A stretch of 64,000 nucleotides of DNA, from the NCBI RefSeq assembly GCF_000772045.1, contig NZ_CP009754.1, positions 3,286,001-3,350,000 on the forward strand, in the 5' to 3' direction. The notes beneath the pieces are model-generated. The model made no database searches and had not been told where the DNA came from. It saw only the letters and a program-made list of their open reading frames with translations. The stretch's first letter is position 1; each line of letters opens with the position of its first letter. The position numbers and the translations under genes were made by a program. Positions 17,701-25,805 of this stretch are shown here, in pieces. The DNA is from Streptomyces sp. CCM_MD2014 (GTDB taxonomy: Bacteria > Actinomycetota > Actinomycetes > Streptomycetales > Streptomycetaceae).

Positions 17701-18502
17701 TGGAGCCCCACAGCATCAGATAGGCCGCGTCCCACCAGTCGCCCGACTCCGGTACGTCGGTCTGGTCGCCGAAGACCTGCGGGGAGGCGATCGGCAGGTC
17801 GGCGTACCAGTCGTAGAAGGAGATCATCGGGGCGCCGATGAGGGAGTGGTAGCGGGCGCCGACCGCGTGCGAGGCCATGGACATGGCGGGGATCGGGGAG
17901 AACCCGGCGACCCGGTCGGGGCCGTATTCGGCGATGGTGTGCACCTGGGCGGCGGCGGCGATCTCCAGCGCCTCGTCCCAGTCGACGCGGACGAAGCCGC
18001 CGCGACCGCGGGCCGACTGGTAGCGGCGGCGCTTTTCGGGGTCGGAGGTCAGCTCGGCCCAGGCGGCCACGGGATCGCCGCCGTGCCGGCGTTTTGCGTC
18101 CCGGTACATTTCCACGAGGACGCCGCGGGCCAACGGATGGCGAACACGGGTGGGCGAGTAGGTGTACCAGGAAAAGGAGGCGCCGCGCGGGCATCCGCGC
18201 GGCTCGTACTCGGGCCGGTCGGGGCCGACGCTCGGATAATCCGTCTGCTGGGTCTCCCAGGTGATCAGACCGTCCTTGACGTACACCTTCCACGAACACG
18301 ATCCCGTGCAGTTGACGCCGTGAGTGGAGCGCACGACTTTGTCATGCGCCCACCGCTCACGATAAGGACGGTCGTTGACGTTCTGGTCCGTGCGGTACAC
18401 GGCCCTCAGATCGAGGGTGGTCGGGGACCTCCGCAGCAGCCGACCTGCCTTCAGAAGCCGGTCGGCGGCGTCGGCCGCGGCCTTCGCCCTGCTTCGCACC
18501 AC
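14759..18502 (-). CDS. narG: Respiratory nitrate reductase alpha subunit NarG
   Basis: A 1247-aa molybdopterin subunit that reduces nitrate to nitrite in anaerobic respiration. The N-terminal FS0 ligand region STHGVNCTGSCSWKVYVKDG with RGCPRGAS later, and the SYDWY/DLPIASPQVFGDQTD Mo-site region, fit NarG. The start is the GTG at 18502, eight bases after AAGGAG, giving the usual NarG length; a longer frame to 18658 runs through a hairpin. No Tat RR signal is seen at the very N-terminus, as expected for a cytoplasm-facing Nar enzyme. The operon order G-H-J-I has overlapping junctions throughout. Streptomycetes carry up to three nar operons; from memory this position matches the third of S. coelicolor. 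Confidence 0.95.
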   Translation of the reverse strand: MVRSRAKAAADAADRLLKAGRLLRRSPTTLDLRAVYRTDQNVNDRPYRERWAHDKVVRSTHGVNCTGSCSWKVYVKDGLITWETQQTDYPSVGPDRPEYEPRGCPRGASFSWYTYSPTRVRHPLARGVLVEMYRDAKRRHGGDPVAAWAELTSDPEKRRRYQSARGRGGFVRVDWDEALEIAAAAQVHTIAEYGPDRVAGFSPIPAMSMASHAVGARYHSLIGAPMISFYDWYADLPIASPQVFGDQTDVPESGDWWDAAYLMLWGSNVPVTRTPDAHWMAEARYRGQKVVVVSPDYADATKFADEWLHPHPGTDGALAMAMGHVLLTEFFVRRQVPYFTDYVKRFTDLPFLVALDEHADGHADGPREGRTADRYTPGKFVTAADLGLGRHADAAARAWMPVLIDADTDDVVVPNGTLGDRWGKGGEGRWNLDLGGTDPLLTLHGHTGGRGDDGVEVVLPRFDEPGATVVRGVPAREIGGRLVTTVYDLLLAQYAVARPGLAGHWPTGYDDAEQPCTPAWQERLTSVPAGAAVRAAREFARTAEQTRGRCVIVMGAGTNHWFHSDTIYRSFLSLLILTGCQGVNGGGWAHYVGQEKVRPYTGWQQLSTAADWVRPSRQMAGTPYWYLHSGQWRYESHAADALAAPTAPGSLAGLHTADLVAQSARLGWMPSYPTFDANPLDLGRRARESGQEPGEWIAEQLASGAVDFACEDPDAPRNWPRVLTVWRANLIGSSAKGNEYFLRHLLGARDGATADEAPPEHRPRSVAWRDDAPQGKLDLLLSLDFRMTSTTLFSDLVLPAATWYEKHDLSSTDMHPFVHAFSPAINPPWQARTDFEIFHSLARRLSELAAGRLDTAYDLLATALQHDTPGETAQPGGRVTDWRDGRTPIEPGRNAPRVTLVERDYTAVADRLAAFGPLAEEHGMTVKGVTVNPHDEARWLAARCGTAPAGPARGRPLLDTDVKFCEAILALSGTTNGRLAAEGFDRLADRVGPGAGLAELAASVAERRVVFSDTQERPVQVGASFEWSGKEGPDRRYSPFTVNTEHKKPWHTLTGRQHFYVDHDWMAELGEQLPVYRPPLDLAELGDAPTSAGEGRAVTVRYLTPHAKWSTHSEYQENLLMQTLARGGPVIWMSPADADAIGAADNDWVEAVNAHGVVVARAIVSHRIPDGTVLMYHVQERLVNVPKSEANGRRGGVHNSLTKLLVKPTHLIGGYGQLSFAPNYYGPTGNQRDAVTTIRRRSQEVTY

Positions 18503-18534
18503 GCTGCCATCTCCTTGCGGACGCGACGGAGCAA

Positions 18535-18557
18535 TGCCCGCCGGAATACGGCGGGCA
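18535..18557 (-). promoter_or_regulatory. Leader hairpin ahead of narG
   Basis: TGCCCGCCG-TATTC-CGGCGGGCA (minus strand) forms a perfect 9-bp stem with a five-base loop, 33 bases upstream of the narG GTG. There is no T run, so it could stabilise or attenuate the nar transcript, or terminate the SDR gene upstream. The gap from 18558 to 18718 is markedly richer in A and T than its neighbours and probably holds the nar promoter; I see no clear regulator box. Confidence 0.4.
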
Positions 18558-18718
18558 CGCTGTGTGCCGCATTCAGCATCTCGCCGGAATCCACTGCAGA
18601 AACGGTATTTCTTCAGCCTTTGCGGAGGAGGGGGGGAAGGTTTTGGTCCACTTTGCAATTGTTGTCATGCGCATATTCTTCAGCTGCGCCGAGTTTCGGC
18701 CAGAAAGGCCCGGACAAC

Positions 18719-19510
18719 TCATACGGCCACTCTCTCCGCCAGGAATTCCGTCCACGTCACCTTGCCGACCAGCGCGTCTTCCAGAGTGAGATTCTGGCCA
18801 GAACGGTACGCGCGCCCCGCTTTCCCGGGAATGCGCACCGGCAGCTTCGGGCGCCGGCGCCCGCCGCGCAGGTCCAGATAGGAATGGGCCAGCGTGGCCA
18901 GATCGAGGACCTCGGGACCGGTCATGTCGGGCACCCGGCCGGACGGCTCGGCAAGCGTCAGCTCGGCCAGGCGTACGGCGACCTCGCGGGCGGCGACCGG
19001 TTGCAGACGCAGCCCGCCGGGCACCGGGAGCACCGGCAGCCGGGTCATCTTCTCGATCATCGTCAGGGTCAGCTCGTGGAACTGGGCCGCCCGCAGCACC
19101 GTCCAGCCGAGGCCCGAGTCGGCGATCGCCCGCTCCGAGTCCAGCTTGGTGCGCAGCCAGGCGAGGGGAACGCGGTCGGCTCCGACGACCGAGATGTACG
19201 CGAGGTGCCGTACGTCCGCGCGGGCGGCGGCGCGGACCAGGGTGCGGGTCGCCTCGTCGTCGCCCTTGGGACCGCCCGCCAGGTGCAGCACGGTGTGCAC
19301 GCCGTCGACGGCGGCCTCGACGCCCTCGCCGGTACGCAGGTCGCCGGTGACGTACGTGACGCCGTCACCGGTGGCGGGGCGGGTCTGCCGGGTGAGGACG
19401 CGGACGTCGCGGCCGGCCTCCCGCAGCAGCGGGACGACGTGGCCGCCGAGGGTGCCGGTGCCTCCGGTGACCAGGAGGGGGGTGCTGGGGGTCGAGGCGT
19501 GGTGCGTCAT
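18719..19510 (-). CDS. NAD(P)H-binding atypical SDR (NmrA-like)
   Basis: A 263-aa Rossmann protein with the nucleotide motif LLVTGGTGTLGGHVV at residue 12 and the following VRVLTRQTRP that suggests NADP preference. HLAYISVVGADRVP, then TKLDSERAIADSGLGWTVLRAAQFHE, matches the NmrA/HSCARG-type sensors and NADH-binding reductases. The usual YxxxK catalytic pair is absent, so it may be a redox sensor rather than an enzyme. It lies 216 bases ahead of narG on the same strand; a joint role is not shown. Confidence 0.8.
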   Translation of the reverse strand: MTHHASTPSTPLLVTGGTGTLGGHVVPLLREAGRDVRVLTRQTRPATGDGVTYVTGDLRTGEGVEAAVDGVHTVLHLAGGPKGDDEATRTLVRAAARADVRHLAYISVVGADRVPLAWLRTKLDSERAIADSGLGWTVLRAAQFHELTLTMIEKMTRLPVLPVPGGLRLQPVAAREVAVRLAELTLAEPSGRVPDMTGPEVLDLATLAHSYLDLRGGRRRPKLPVRIPGKAGRAYRSGQNLTLEDALVGKVTWTEFLAERVAV

Positions 19511-19688
19511 GGCTGCTGCTCCCGGTGTCCGTGGCGTCCGGGGAACGGGGGCCGGTGCCGATGCACCGCCGCCCCGCCCGGACGTCCGCCGTGTGTGTCG
19601 TGGCGGTATGACCCGGGGCGGGGCGGCTGTGTGACAGGGATCGGGGAAGAATCCGGGGAAATTTTTTCTCCGGGCTCTCCCGGGAGGA

Positions 19689-20729
19689 TCAGATCGTCGC
19701 GGTGTCGATCACGAAGCGGTAGCGCACGTCGCTGGACAGGACGCGCTCGTAGGCCTCGTTGATCTCGGAGGCGGCGATCAGCTCGATCTCGGCGCCGATG
19801 CCGTGCTCCGCGCAGAAGTCCAGCATCTCCTGGGTCTCGGCGATGCCGCCGATCATGGAGCCGGAGAGGGACTTGCCGCCGCCCAGCAGCGCGAAGAGGT
19901 TGAGGGAGACCGGCTCCTCGGGAGCGCCGACGTTGGCCAGCGTGCCCTCCGTCTTGAGCAGCCCCAGGTAGGCACCGAGGTCGAGCGGGGCCGAGACCGT
20001 GGAGACGATCAGGTCGAAGGTGCCGGACAGTTCCTCGAAGGTGGCCGGGTCGCTGGTGGCGTAGTAGTGGTCGGCGCCCAGCTTCAGGCCGTCGTCCTTC
20101 TTGCGCAGGGACTGCGACAGCACGGTCACCTCGGCGCCCAGGGCGTGCGCGAGCTTGACGGCCATGTGACCGAGGCCGCCCAGGCCGACGACGGCGACCT
20201 TCTTGCCGGGACCGGCGTTCCAGCGCCTGAGCGGGGAGTACGTGGTGATGCCGGCGCACAGCAGGGGCGCGGCCTCGTCCAGGGAGATGCCCTCGGGGAT
20301 GCGGAGGACGAAGTTCTCGTCGACGACGACCTTCTCGGAGTAGCCGCCGTAGGTGACCTCGCCGTCCCTGCCGACGGCGTTGTAGGTGCCGGTGTTGCCG
20401 CTGGTGCAGTACTGCTCCCGGCCGGCCCGGCAGTTCTCGCACTCGCGGCAGGAGTCGACCATGCAGCCGACGCCCACCCGGTCGCCGACCTTGAACTTGG
20501 TGACGCCGGGGCCGACCTCGGAGACGACGCCCGCGATCTCGTGGCCGGGGACCATCGGGAAGATGGCCTCGCCCCAGCCCTCACGGGCCTGGTGGATGTC
20601 GGAGTGGCAGATGCCGGCGAACTTGATGTCGATCAGGACGTCGTGTTCACGCACCTCGCGCCGCTCGATGGTGGTGCGCTCCAGCGGCGCCTTGGCGGCG
20701 GGTGCTGCGTACGCGGCGACAGTGGTCAT
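19689..20729 (-). CDS. Zinc-dependent NAD(P)-linked alcohol dehydrogenase
   Basis: A 346-aa medium-chain dehydrogenase. The catalytic zinc site GICHSDIHQ and [10 protein letters not shown], the structural zinc cysteines [20 protein letters not shown] (given as the C-x4-C-x2-C-x2-C-x7-C pattern), and the cofactor fold [17 protein letters not shown] are all present. The pattern fits the cinnamyl-alcohol/YahK-AdhA class that prefers NADPH and broad aldehydes. ATG 20729. Divergent from an XRE regulator with 13-bp direct repeats between, so likely controlled by it. The 178-base gap downstream (19511-19688) holds no gene; an inverted CTCCCGGGAG lies right after the stop. Confidence 0.92.
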   Translation of the reverse strand: MTTVAAYAAPAAKAPLERTTIERREVREHDVLIDIKFAGICHSDIHQAREGWGEAIFPMVPGHEIAGVVSEVGPGVTKFKVGDRVGVGCMVDSCRECENCRAGREQYCTSGNTGTYNAVGRDGEVTYGGYSEKVVVDENFVLRIPEGISLDEAAPLLCAGITTYSPLRRWNAGPGKKVAVVGLGGLGHMAVKLAHALGAEVTVLSQSLRKKDDGLKLGADHYYATSDPATFEELSGTFDLIVSTVSAPLDLGAYLGLLKTEGTLANVGAPEEPVSLNLFALLGGGKSLSGSMIGGIAETQEMLDFCAEHGIGAEIELIAASEINEAYERVLSSDVRYRFVIDTATI

Positions 20730-20814
20730 GCCGGGTTCTCCGGGATTCTCTTGACGTGACTGGGTGATGCTTCCACCCTGCCCGGTGCCCGCTGATCCAC
20801 CCAGACCACGGCTT

Positions 20815-20871
20815 TGCGTACGACCGGCGTGCGTACCACTGGCGGGGACAGGCTCGTGTGCGTACGACCGG
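20815..20871. repeat. 13-bp direct repeats in the adh/XRE divergent promoter
   Basis: TGCGTACGACCGG occurs at 20815-20827 and again at 20859-20871, 44 bases apart (about four helical turns), with a partial TGCGTACCAC at 20830. They lie upstream of the XRE gene and of adh and are good candidates for the regulator's binding sites. Confidence 0.5.
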
Positions 20872-20897
20872 GAATACGTCCGGTGATACTGGAGAGC

Positions 20898-21776
20898 ATG
20901 GATGGACAGCTTGACCGGCGGGCCGAACTGAGCGAGTTCCTGCGCACCCGGCGGGCCCGGCTCAAGCCGGAGGACGTGGGCCTGGAGTCCTACGGACGCC
21001 AGCGCAGGGTGCCCGGGCTGCGGCGGGAGGAGCTGGCGCAGCTCGCCGGGGTGTCGGTGGCGTACTACACCCGTCTCGAGCAGGGCAACGGGCAGAACGT
21101 GTCGGCGGAGGTCCTGGACGCCATCGCCCGGGCGCTGCGGCTGACCGACGCCGAGCAGGCGCACCTGACCCACCTGGCGCGGCCGAAGCAGCAGCGCAGG
21201 CGGGCGTCGGCGGGTCGGAGCCAGCAGCGACCGGTGCGGGTGGCGCTGCTCCAGCTGCTGGAGTCGATCGACACGGTGCCCGCGTACGTGACGGGCCGCC
21301 GTTCGGAGATCCTCGCCTGGAACCGGATGGCCGCGGCCCTCTTCGGCGACTGGGGCAAGCTGCCGGCCGCCGAGCGCAACTGGGCGCGGCTGGTCTTCCT
21401 GAACCCGGACTACCGCGAGCTGTTCGTCGACTGGGACCAGAAGGCGTACGACATGGTCAGCTTCCTGCGCATGGACGCGGGCCGCCATCCGGACGACCCG
21501 CGCCTGTCCGCGCTGGTCGGCGAGCTCTCGGTGAAGAGCGAGGAGTTCCGCCGCCTGTGGGCCACGCACGACGTCAAGGAGAAGAGCTACGGCGTCAAGC
21601 GGATGCGGCATCCGCTGGTCGGTGACCTGACCCTGTCCTTCGAGACGTTCCGCCTGGTCGACGACGACGAGCAGGCCTTCGTCACGTACCACGCGGAGCC
21701 CGGCTCCCCGTCGGCGGACGCGCTGCGCCTGCTGGCGAGCTGGGGGACGGACGCGGCGGCCTCACTGCCTACATGA
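20898..21776 (+). CDS. XRE family regulator with MmyB-like ligand-binding domain
   Basis: A 292-aa protein. The N-terminal HTH reads [24 protein letters not shown] near residue 40 (quoted in part: [18 protein letters not shown]), followed by the MmyB-like part with [15 protein letters not shown] and [19 protein letters not shown]. This group usually controls a neighbouring dehydrogenase, and the divergent adh fits. ATG 20898 is preceded by GGAGAG. The 3' end overlaps the convergent ABC gene by 15 bases, and a copy of this 3' end reappears at 24042-24108. Confidence 0.88.
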   Translation: MDGQLDRRAELSEFLRTRRARLKPEDVGLESYGRQRRVPGLRREELAQLAGVSVAYYTRLEQGNGQNVSAEVLDAIARALRLTDAEQAHLTHLARPKQQRRRASAGRSQQRPVRVALLQLLESIDTVPAYVTGRRSEILAWNRMAAALFGDWGKLPAAERNWARLVFLNPDYRELFVDWDQKAYDMVSFLRMDAGRHPDDPRLSALVGELSVKSEEFRRLWATHDVKEKSYGVKRMRHPLVGDLTLSFETFRLVDDDEQAFVTYHAEPGSPSADALRLLASWGTDAAASLPT

Positions 21777-21778
21777 GC
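21712..21778. repeat. 3' end of the XRE gene, repeated at 24042-24108
   Basis: These 67 bases match 24042-24108 at 63 positions. The pair flanks the two-gene ABC cassette in direct orientation. Confidence 0.75.
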
Positions 21779-22448
21779 TCTCCTTGACCGTGATGCGGCC
21801 CTTGCGGATGGTGGCCACGCGGGGGGCCTTCCTGGCGATCGCCGAGTCGTGGGTGACCATGACGAAGGTGAGGCCCAGCTCCTTCCACATGCGGTCGAGC
21901 ACGTCCATGATCTCGTCGCGGGTCGACTCGTCGAGGTTTCCGGTGGGTTCGTCGGCGAGGAGCACCTTGGGCTGCTTCACCAGGGCGCGGGCGATGGCGA
22001 CGCGCTGCTGCTGGCCGCCGGACATCTCGCCGGGGAGGTGGCCGAGGCGTTCGCCCAGGCCGACGGAGGCCAGGGCCTCGGCTGCCTTCTCGCGCCGCTC
22101 CTTCGCCTTGACGCCGAGCGGGACCAGGGCGGTCTCGACGTTCTCCTGGGCGGTCAGGGTCGGGATCAGGTTGAAGGACTGGAAGACGAAGCCGATGCTC
22201 TCGCTGCGCACCCGGGTCAGCCTGGCCTCGGGGAGCGTGGCGAGGTCGGTGCCGTCGAGGACGATCCGGCCCGAGCTGGGCCGGTCGAGGGCGCCCAGCA
22301 TCTGGAGCAGGGTGGACTTGCCGCCGCCGGTGGGGCCCTGGATGACGAGCCGGTCGCCGTCGGCGATGGTCAGGTCGACGCCGTCGAGGGCGTGCACGGT
22401 GGCCTTGCCGCGGGTGTAGTGCTTGGTGACGCCGCTGAGTTCGTACAT
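21762..22448 (-). CDS. ABC transporter ATP-binding protein (MacB/LolD type)
   Basis: A 228-aa ATPase with Walker A GPTGGGKST near residue 40, Q-loop FVFQSFNLIPTLTAQENVE, signature MSGGQQQRVAIARAL, Walker B VLLADEPTGNLD and the switch histidine VTHDS. This subfamily drives mechanotransmission rather than ordinary transport. It sits 33 bases before an FtsX-type permease on the same strand. ATG 22448. It overlaps the convergent XRE gene at its 3' end. Confidence 0.92.
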   Translation of the reverse strand: MYELSGVTKHYTRGKATVHALDGVDLTIADGDRLVIQGPTGGGKSTLLQMLGALDRPSSGRIVLDGTDLATLPEARLTRVRSESIGFVFQSFNLIPTLTAQENVETALVPLGVKAKERREKAAEALASVGLGERLGHLPGEMSGGQQQRVAIARALVKQPKVLLADEPTGNLDESTRDEIMDVLDRMWKELGLTFVMVTHDSAIARKAPRVATIRKGRITVKESSCRQ

Positions 22449-22481
22449 GGTGCTACTCCTGGAGTACGGGGAAAGGGGGCG

Positions 22482-23969
22482 CTACTCGACGCGGCGCAGG
22501 GCGTCCGCCGGACGCAGTCGCGAGGCGCGCCAGCCGCCGAAGCCACCGGCGACGAGTCCGCCGGCCACGGCGAGGCCCACCGCGAGGGCGACGGTGGTGA
22601 GGCTGACGGGTGCGGTCAGCGCGATGTCCAGGGTCTTGGCGGCGGCCTGCCGACCAGGGCCGCCCATGCCGCCCCCAGTGAGGCCGCCGGGCCCGCCCGC
22701 GCCCCCGCCGCCGCCCGTGCCGCCGCCCAGTTGGGCCTGCAGCGTCGGGCTGACGGCGGTGACGGCGCAGGCGCCCGCGAGGCCCAGTGCGATGCCGAGG
22801 ACGCCGCCGACCAGGCCGTTGACGACGGCCTCGCCGATCACCTGTCGGGTGACCCGGCCCGAGCGCCAGCCGAGCGCCTTGAGCGTGCCGAACTCGCGCA
22901 CCCGACGGGAGACGGCGGAGGAGGTGAGCAGACCGGCGACCAGGAAGGCCGCCGCCAGGACGACGACCGACAGCCACTTGCCGACGCCGGTCGCGAGCGA
23001 GGAGGCGGTGGACAGGGAGCCGGAGACGGTGTCGGCGAGGTCGGCGGAGGTGGTGACCGTCGTACCCGAGATGTTCTTCTGGATCGCGGACTTGACGCCC
23101 TCGATCCGCTGCGAGTCGGTCGCCTTGACGTAGATCGTGGTGACCTTGTCCTTCGCGTCGCCCAGCGTCTGGGCCTGCTTCAGCGGCACGTAGAGGTTGG
23201 CCGCCGCGTCACCGCTGTCGGCCGTGGCGATGCCGACGATCTCGAACTCCGTGTCCTTGACGGTGACCGTGCTGCCGGTCTTGAGCTTCTTCTCCTTGGC
23301 GTACGCCGAGTCGGCGACGGCGACCTTGGCGTCGGTCTCCGACTCCTTGAAGGTGCGTCCGCTGGTGATGGTGGACGTGGTCAGCGGGCCGAGGGCGGGC
23401 TCGGTGACGTCGGTGCCGTAGACGGAGTAGCTGTTGACGTCGAAGTCGGCGCCACCGCCCTGGACGCGGCCCTGCGGGGACTGGCCGCCGCCCGGGCCAC
23501 CGCCCTGGCCCGCGCCGCCCGCGCCGCCGCCGGAGGCGTCCTGCTTGAACTGGCCGCGCGAGAACTCGCCGCTGACCTTGACGACCTGGAGGCTCAGACC
23601 GCCCACCGCGTCGGCGACACCGCTCTGCCCGGCGACCTTGCCGACGGTGGAACTCGCCAGCGTCTGGAAGCCCTGCACCATGACGCGGTCGGTGCTCTGC
23701 TCCTCCTCGGAGCCGTCGTCCTGCGCGTCGAAGCGGAAGCGCGGCCGTTCGGCGGTGCTTCCGGAGGAGGCCTGGGCGGCCTTGGTGACCGTCATGTCCG
23801 TGCCGAGCCCGTACAGGGACTGCAGGACCTTGTCCTGGGCCCGGCCCATGCCGGAGGAGACCGAGTCGACGACGATGACCAGCGCGATGCCCAGGGCCAG
23901 TCCGGAGGCGACGACGAGGGCCGCCTTTCTGCGGCGGCGCAGCTCGCGCCTCAGGTAGGTGAAGAACAT
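22482..23969 (-). CDS. MacB/FtsX-type ABC permease
   Basis: A 495-aa membrane protein. One helix near the start (AALVVASGLALGIALVIVV) is followed by a large extracytoplasmic domain of about 300 residues, then three more helices near the C-terminus, with the FtsX motif SRRVREFGTLKALGWR between helices 2 and 3. The extracytoplasmic domain contains two Gly-rich low-complexity stretches, one around residues 150-165 and another between the last helices (GGGTGGGGGAGGPGGLTGGG). Partner of the ATPase at 21762. Probable role in envelope export or stress sensing; substrate unknown. Confidence 0.9.
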   Translation of the reverse strand: MFFTYLRRELRRRRKAALVVASGLALGIALVIVVDSVSSGMGRAQDKVLQSLYGLGTDMTVTKAAQASSGSTAERPRFRFDAQDDGSEEEQSTDRVMVQGFQTLASSTVGKVAGQSGVADAVGGLSLQVVKVSGEFSRGQFKQDASGGGAGGAGQGGGPGGGQSPQGRVQGGGADFDVNSYSVYGTDVTEPALGPLTTSTITSGRTFKESETDAKVAVADSAYAKEKKLKTGSTVTVKDTEFEIVGIATADSGDAAANLYVPLKQAQTLGDAKDKVTTIYVKATDSQRIEGVKSAIQKNISGTTVTTSADLADTVSGSLSTASSLATGVGKWLSVVVLAAAFLVAGLLTSSAVSRRVREFGTLKALGWRSGRVTRQVIGEAVVNGLVGGVLGIALGLAGACAVTAVSPTLQAQLGGGTGGGGGAGGPGGLTGGGMGGPGRQAAAKTLDIALTAPVSLTTVALAVGLAVAGGLVAGGFGGWRASRLRPADALRRVE

Positions 23970-24041
23970 GGGCGCAAGCTAGGTACGGCCCGTGATGGCG
24001 GGATAAGGGCCGCGTAAGAGGAGGATGAGAAGCCCGGGCAG

Positions 24042-24108
24042 CGGCGGACGCGCTGCGCCTGCTGGCGAGCCGGGGAACGGACGCGGCGGCCTCACTGCCG
24101 ACGTGAGC
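24042..24108 (+). pseudogene. Relict 3' end of a second XRE regulator gene
   Basis: In frame this reads [20 protein letters not shown] and ends in TGA, almost the same as the end of the XRE protein at 20898-21776 (one W-to-R change, the other three base differences silent). There is no upstream gene body. It may be left from a duplication or from insertion of the ABC cassette into a tandem pair. Confidence 0.6.
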
Positions 24109-24125
24109 GGCCGGCGCCCCCCGGG

Positions 24126-25109
24126 TCAGCCGGCAGGCGGGAGGCGGAGCAGGCCGGTGGACACGGTCCAGAGGCGCTCGGCGGCGGCGGGGTCGAGCGC
24201 CCATTGCTTGACGCCGTGCGGGTGCTGCCCGAGGTCGGCGTCGTTCGGCACCGTGTAGGCCTCCTGCCCGTCGTCGAGATAGTGGCCGCCGGAACGGGCG
24301 AACTCGGGGGCGGCCGCCGCGACGACCGTGGTGGCGGCCCCCTGCTCGACCGTCTTGTACGTGAAGACTCCGGCGGCCTCCGCAGCGTCGAGCGACGCCT
24401 TCTGTTCCGGCGTGAAGTTGCGCTGCAGTCCCGTCGCGACACCGCCGGGGTTCACCGCGTTGGCGACGATTCCGTCGGGCGCCCACAGACGGCTTGCCTC
24501 GACGGCGAAGAGGGAGTTGGCCGTCTTGGACTGGGCGTAGGCGATCTGCGGGTCGTAGCCGCGGCGCTCGAAGTGGAGGTCGTCGAAGTCGATGCCGGAG
24601 CGCATGTGCGCCGTCGAGCTGACCGAGACGATCCGTGCTCCACCACGGTCGGCCGCGCCCCGGGCCAGGGCGCGGTGCAGGCCGGTGGCCAGCGCGAAGT
24701 GGCCGAGGTGGTTCGTCGCGAATTGCAGCTCCCAGCCCTCGCGGGTCCGTTCGAGGCCACCGGTGACGACCCCGGCGTTGTTGACGAGCAGGTGGAGCGG
24801 GCCGTCCCACGCGTCGACGAACCGCGTGACGGTGGCCCGGTCGGCGAGGTCGAGCCGGACGACGCGGGGCCGGATCCCTCCGGTCGTCCTCCCGATCGTC
24901 TCCGCGACGGCGTCCCCCGCAGCCGTGTTCCGGACGGCGAGCGTCAGCTCCGCCCCGGCCGCGGTCAGCGCACGAGCCGTCTCGACGCCGAGTCCGGAGG
25001 AAGCCCCCGTCACGATCGCGCGGACGCCGGTGAGGTCGATGCCTGCCAGCACCTCGTCCGCGGTGCTGGAGGAGCTGAAGGGCGTGGAGACGAGCCGGCG
25101 AGCACTCAT
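24126..25109 (-). CDS. Short-chain dehydrogenase (retinol dehydrogenase-like)
   Basis: A 327-aa SDR with the NADP motif AIVTGASSGLGVETAR near residue 33, NNAG (LLVNNAGVVTGG), the catalytic Ser in RIVSVSSTAHM and the YxxxK pair AYAQSKTAN, followed by NPGGVATGL. The arrangement FDDLHFERRGYDP resembles retinol-dehydrogenase and oxidoreductase SDRs. ATG 25109. Divergent from a TetR regulator with operator-like repeats between; regulation by it is likely. Confidence 0.9.
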   Translation of the reverse strand: MSARRLVSTPFSSSSTADEVLAGIDLTGVRAIVTGASSGLGVETARALTAAGAELTLAVRNTAAGDAVAETIGRTTGGIRPRVVRLDLADRATVTRFVDAWDGPLHLLVNNAGVVTGGLERTREGWELQFATNHLGHFALATGLHRALARGAADRGGARIVSVSSTAHMRSGIDFDDLHFERRGYDPQIAYAQSKTANSLFAVEASRLWAPDGIVANAVNPGGVATGLQRNFTPEQKASLDAAEAAGVFTYKTVEQGAATTVVAAAAPEFARSGGHYLDDGQEAYTVPNDADLGQHPHGVKQWALDPAAAERLWTVSTGLLRLPPAG

Positions 25110-25117
25110 GACGGCAA

Positions 25118-25165
25118 CTATACGCACTTGACTTGATTTGTATAGCGCGTATCAGGCTCATACGC
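25118..25165. promoter_or_regulatory. Divergent promoter/operator region of the SDR and TetR genes
   Basis: Two inverted repeats are visible: CTATAC (25118) with GTATAG (25140), and GCGTAT (25147) with ATACGC (25160). ATACGC also occurs at 25120. A possible -35 TTGACT (25128) stands 16 bases before TATCAG (25150). The dyads overlap this promoter, as expected for TetR repression. Confidence 0.5.
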
Positions 25166-25172
25166 TCGCTCC

Positions 25173-25745
25173 ATGAGCAGCCCCGACGGCGGCCACGCGC
25201 CGTCGACCGTCGCCGACACCGGCCGCCGCGCCATGGTCCTGGAGTCCGCCATGGCCACGTTCGCGCGCTTCGGTTACCGCAAGACCACGATGGAGGAGGT
25301 GGCGCGGGCCGCACGCATCTCCCGCCCCGGGCTCTACTTCCTCTTCTCCTCGAAGGAGGCTCTGTTCCGCGCCGCGGTCACCCAGGCCCTGGAACGGGAC
25401 ATCACCGCGGTCGAACGGGTCCTGGCCGACCGCGGCCGCCCCCTCGCGGAGCGCCTCGTCGAGGCGTTCGACCAGTGGGCGGGCCGCTACATCGGCCCGC
25501 TGGCACGCGACGTCACGACGGTCGTCGAGGACAATCCCGACGTCCTCGGAGAGGTCGTCGAGACCGCGCCGCGGCGTTTCGAGGAACTGATCACGGAGGC
25601 CCTCTCCGCCGAGTCGGGACGAGAGGGGGCGCTCCCCCTCGCCCAGACGATGATCAGCACGTCGATCGGACTCAAGCACCAGGCCGCGTCGCGCGAGTTC
25701 TACCTCGAACGCATGACGACCGCCGTCGGCCTCCTGCTGCACTGA
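25173..25745 (+). CDS. TetR family transcriptional regulator
   Basis: A 190-aa repressor with the HTH FARFGYRKTTMEEVARAARISRPGLYFLFSSKEAL around residues 28-60 (quoted in part: KTTMEEVARAARISRPGLY). The C-terminus would sense a ligand. It is divergent from the SDR gene and probably controls it. ATG 25173 gives MSSPDGGHAP. Confidence 0.9.
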   Translation: MSSPDGGHAPSTVADTGRRAMVLESAMATFARFGYRKTTMEEVARAARISRPGLYFLFSSKEALFRAAVTQALERDITAVERVLADRGRPLAERLVEAFDQWAGRYIGPLARDVTTVVEDNPDVLGEVVETAPRRFEELITEALSAESGREGALPLAQTMISTSIGLKHQAASREFYLERMTTAVGLLLH

Positions 25746-25805
25746 GCACGCTCCACCGGGGCTCGCCGTGACCGCCGCGCCGGCCGGCCCTGCGTCATTG
25801 CGTCC

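Noticed and set aside
14873..19762. A 1629-codon open frame on the plus strand opposite narG and the SDR gene
   Set aside because: It is the antisense shadow of strongly recognisable genes; its translation is Val/Gly/Arg-rich with no domain, as expected for high-GC third-position bias.
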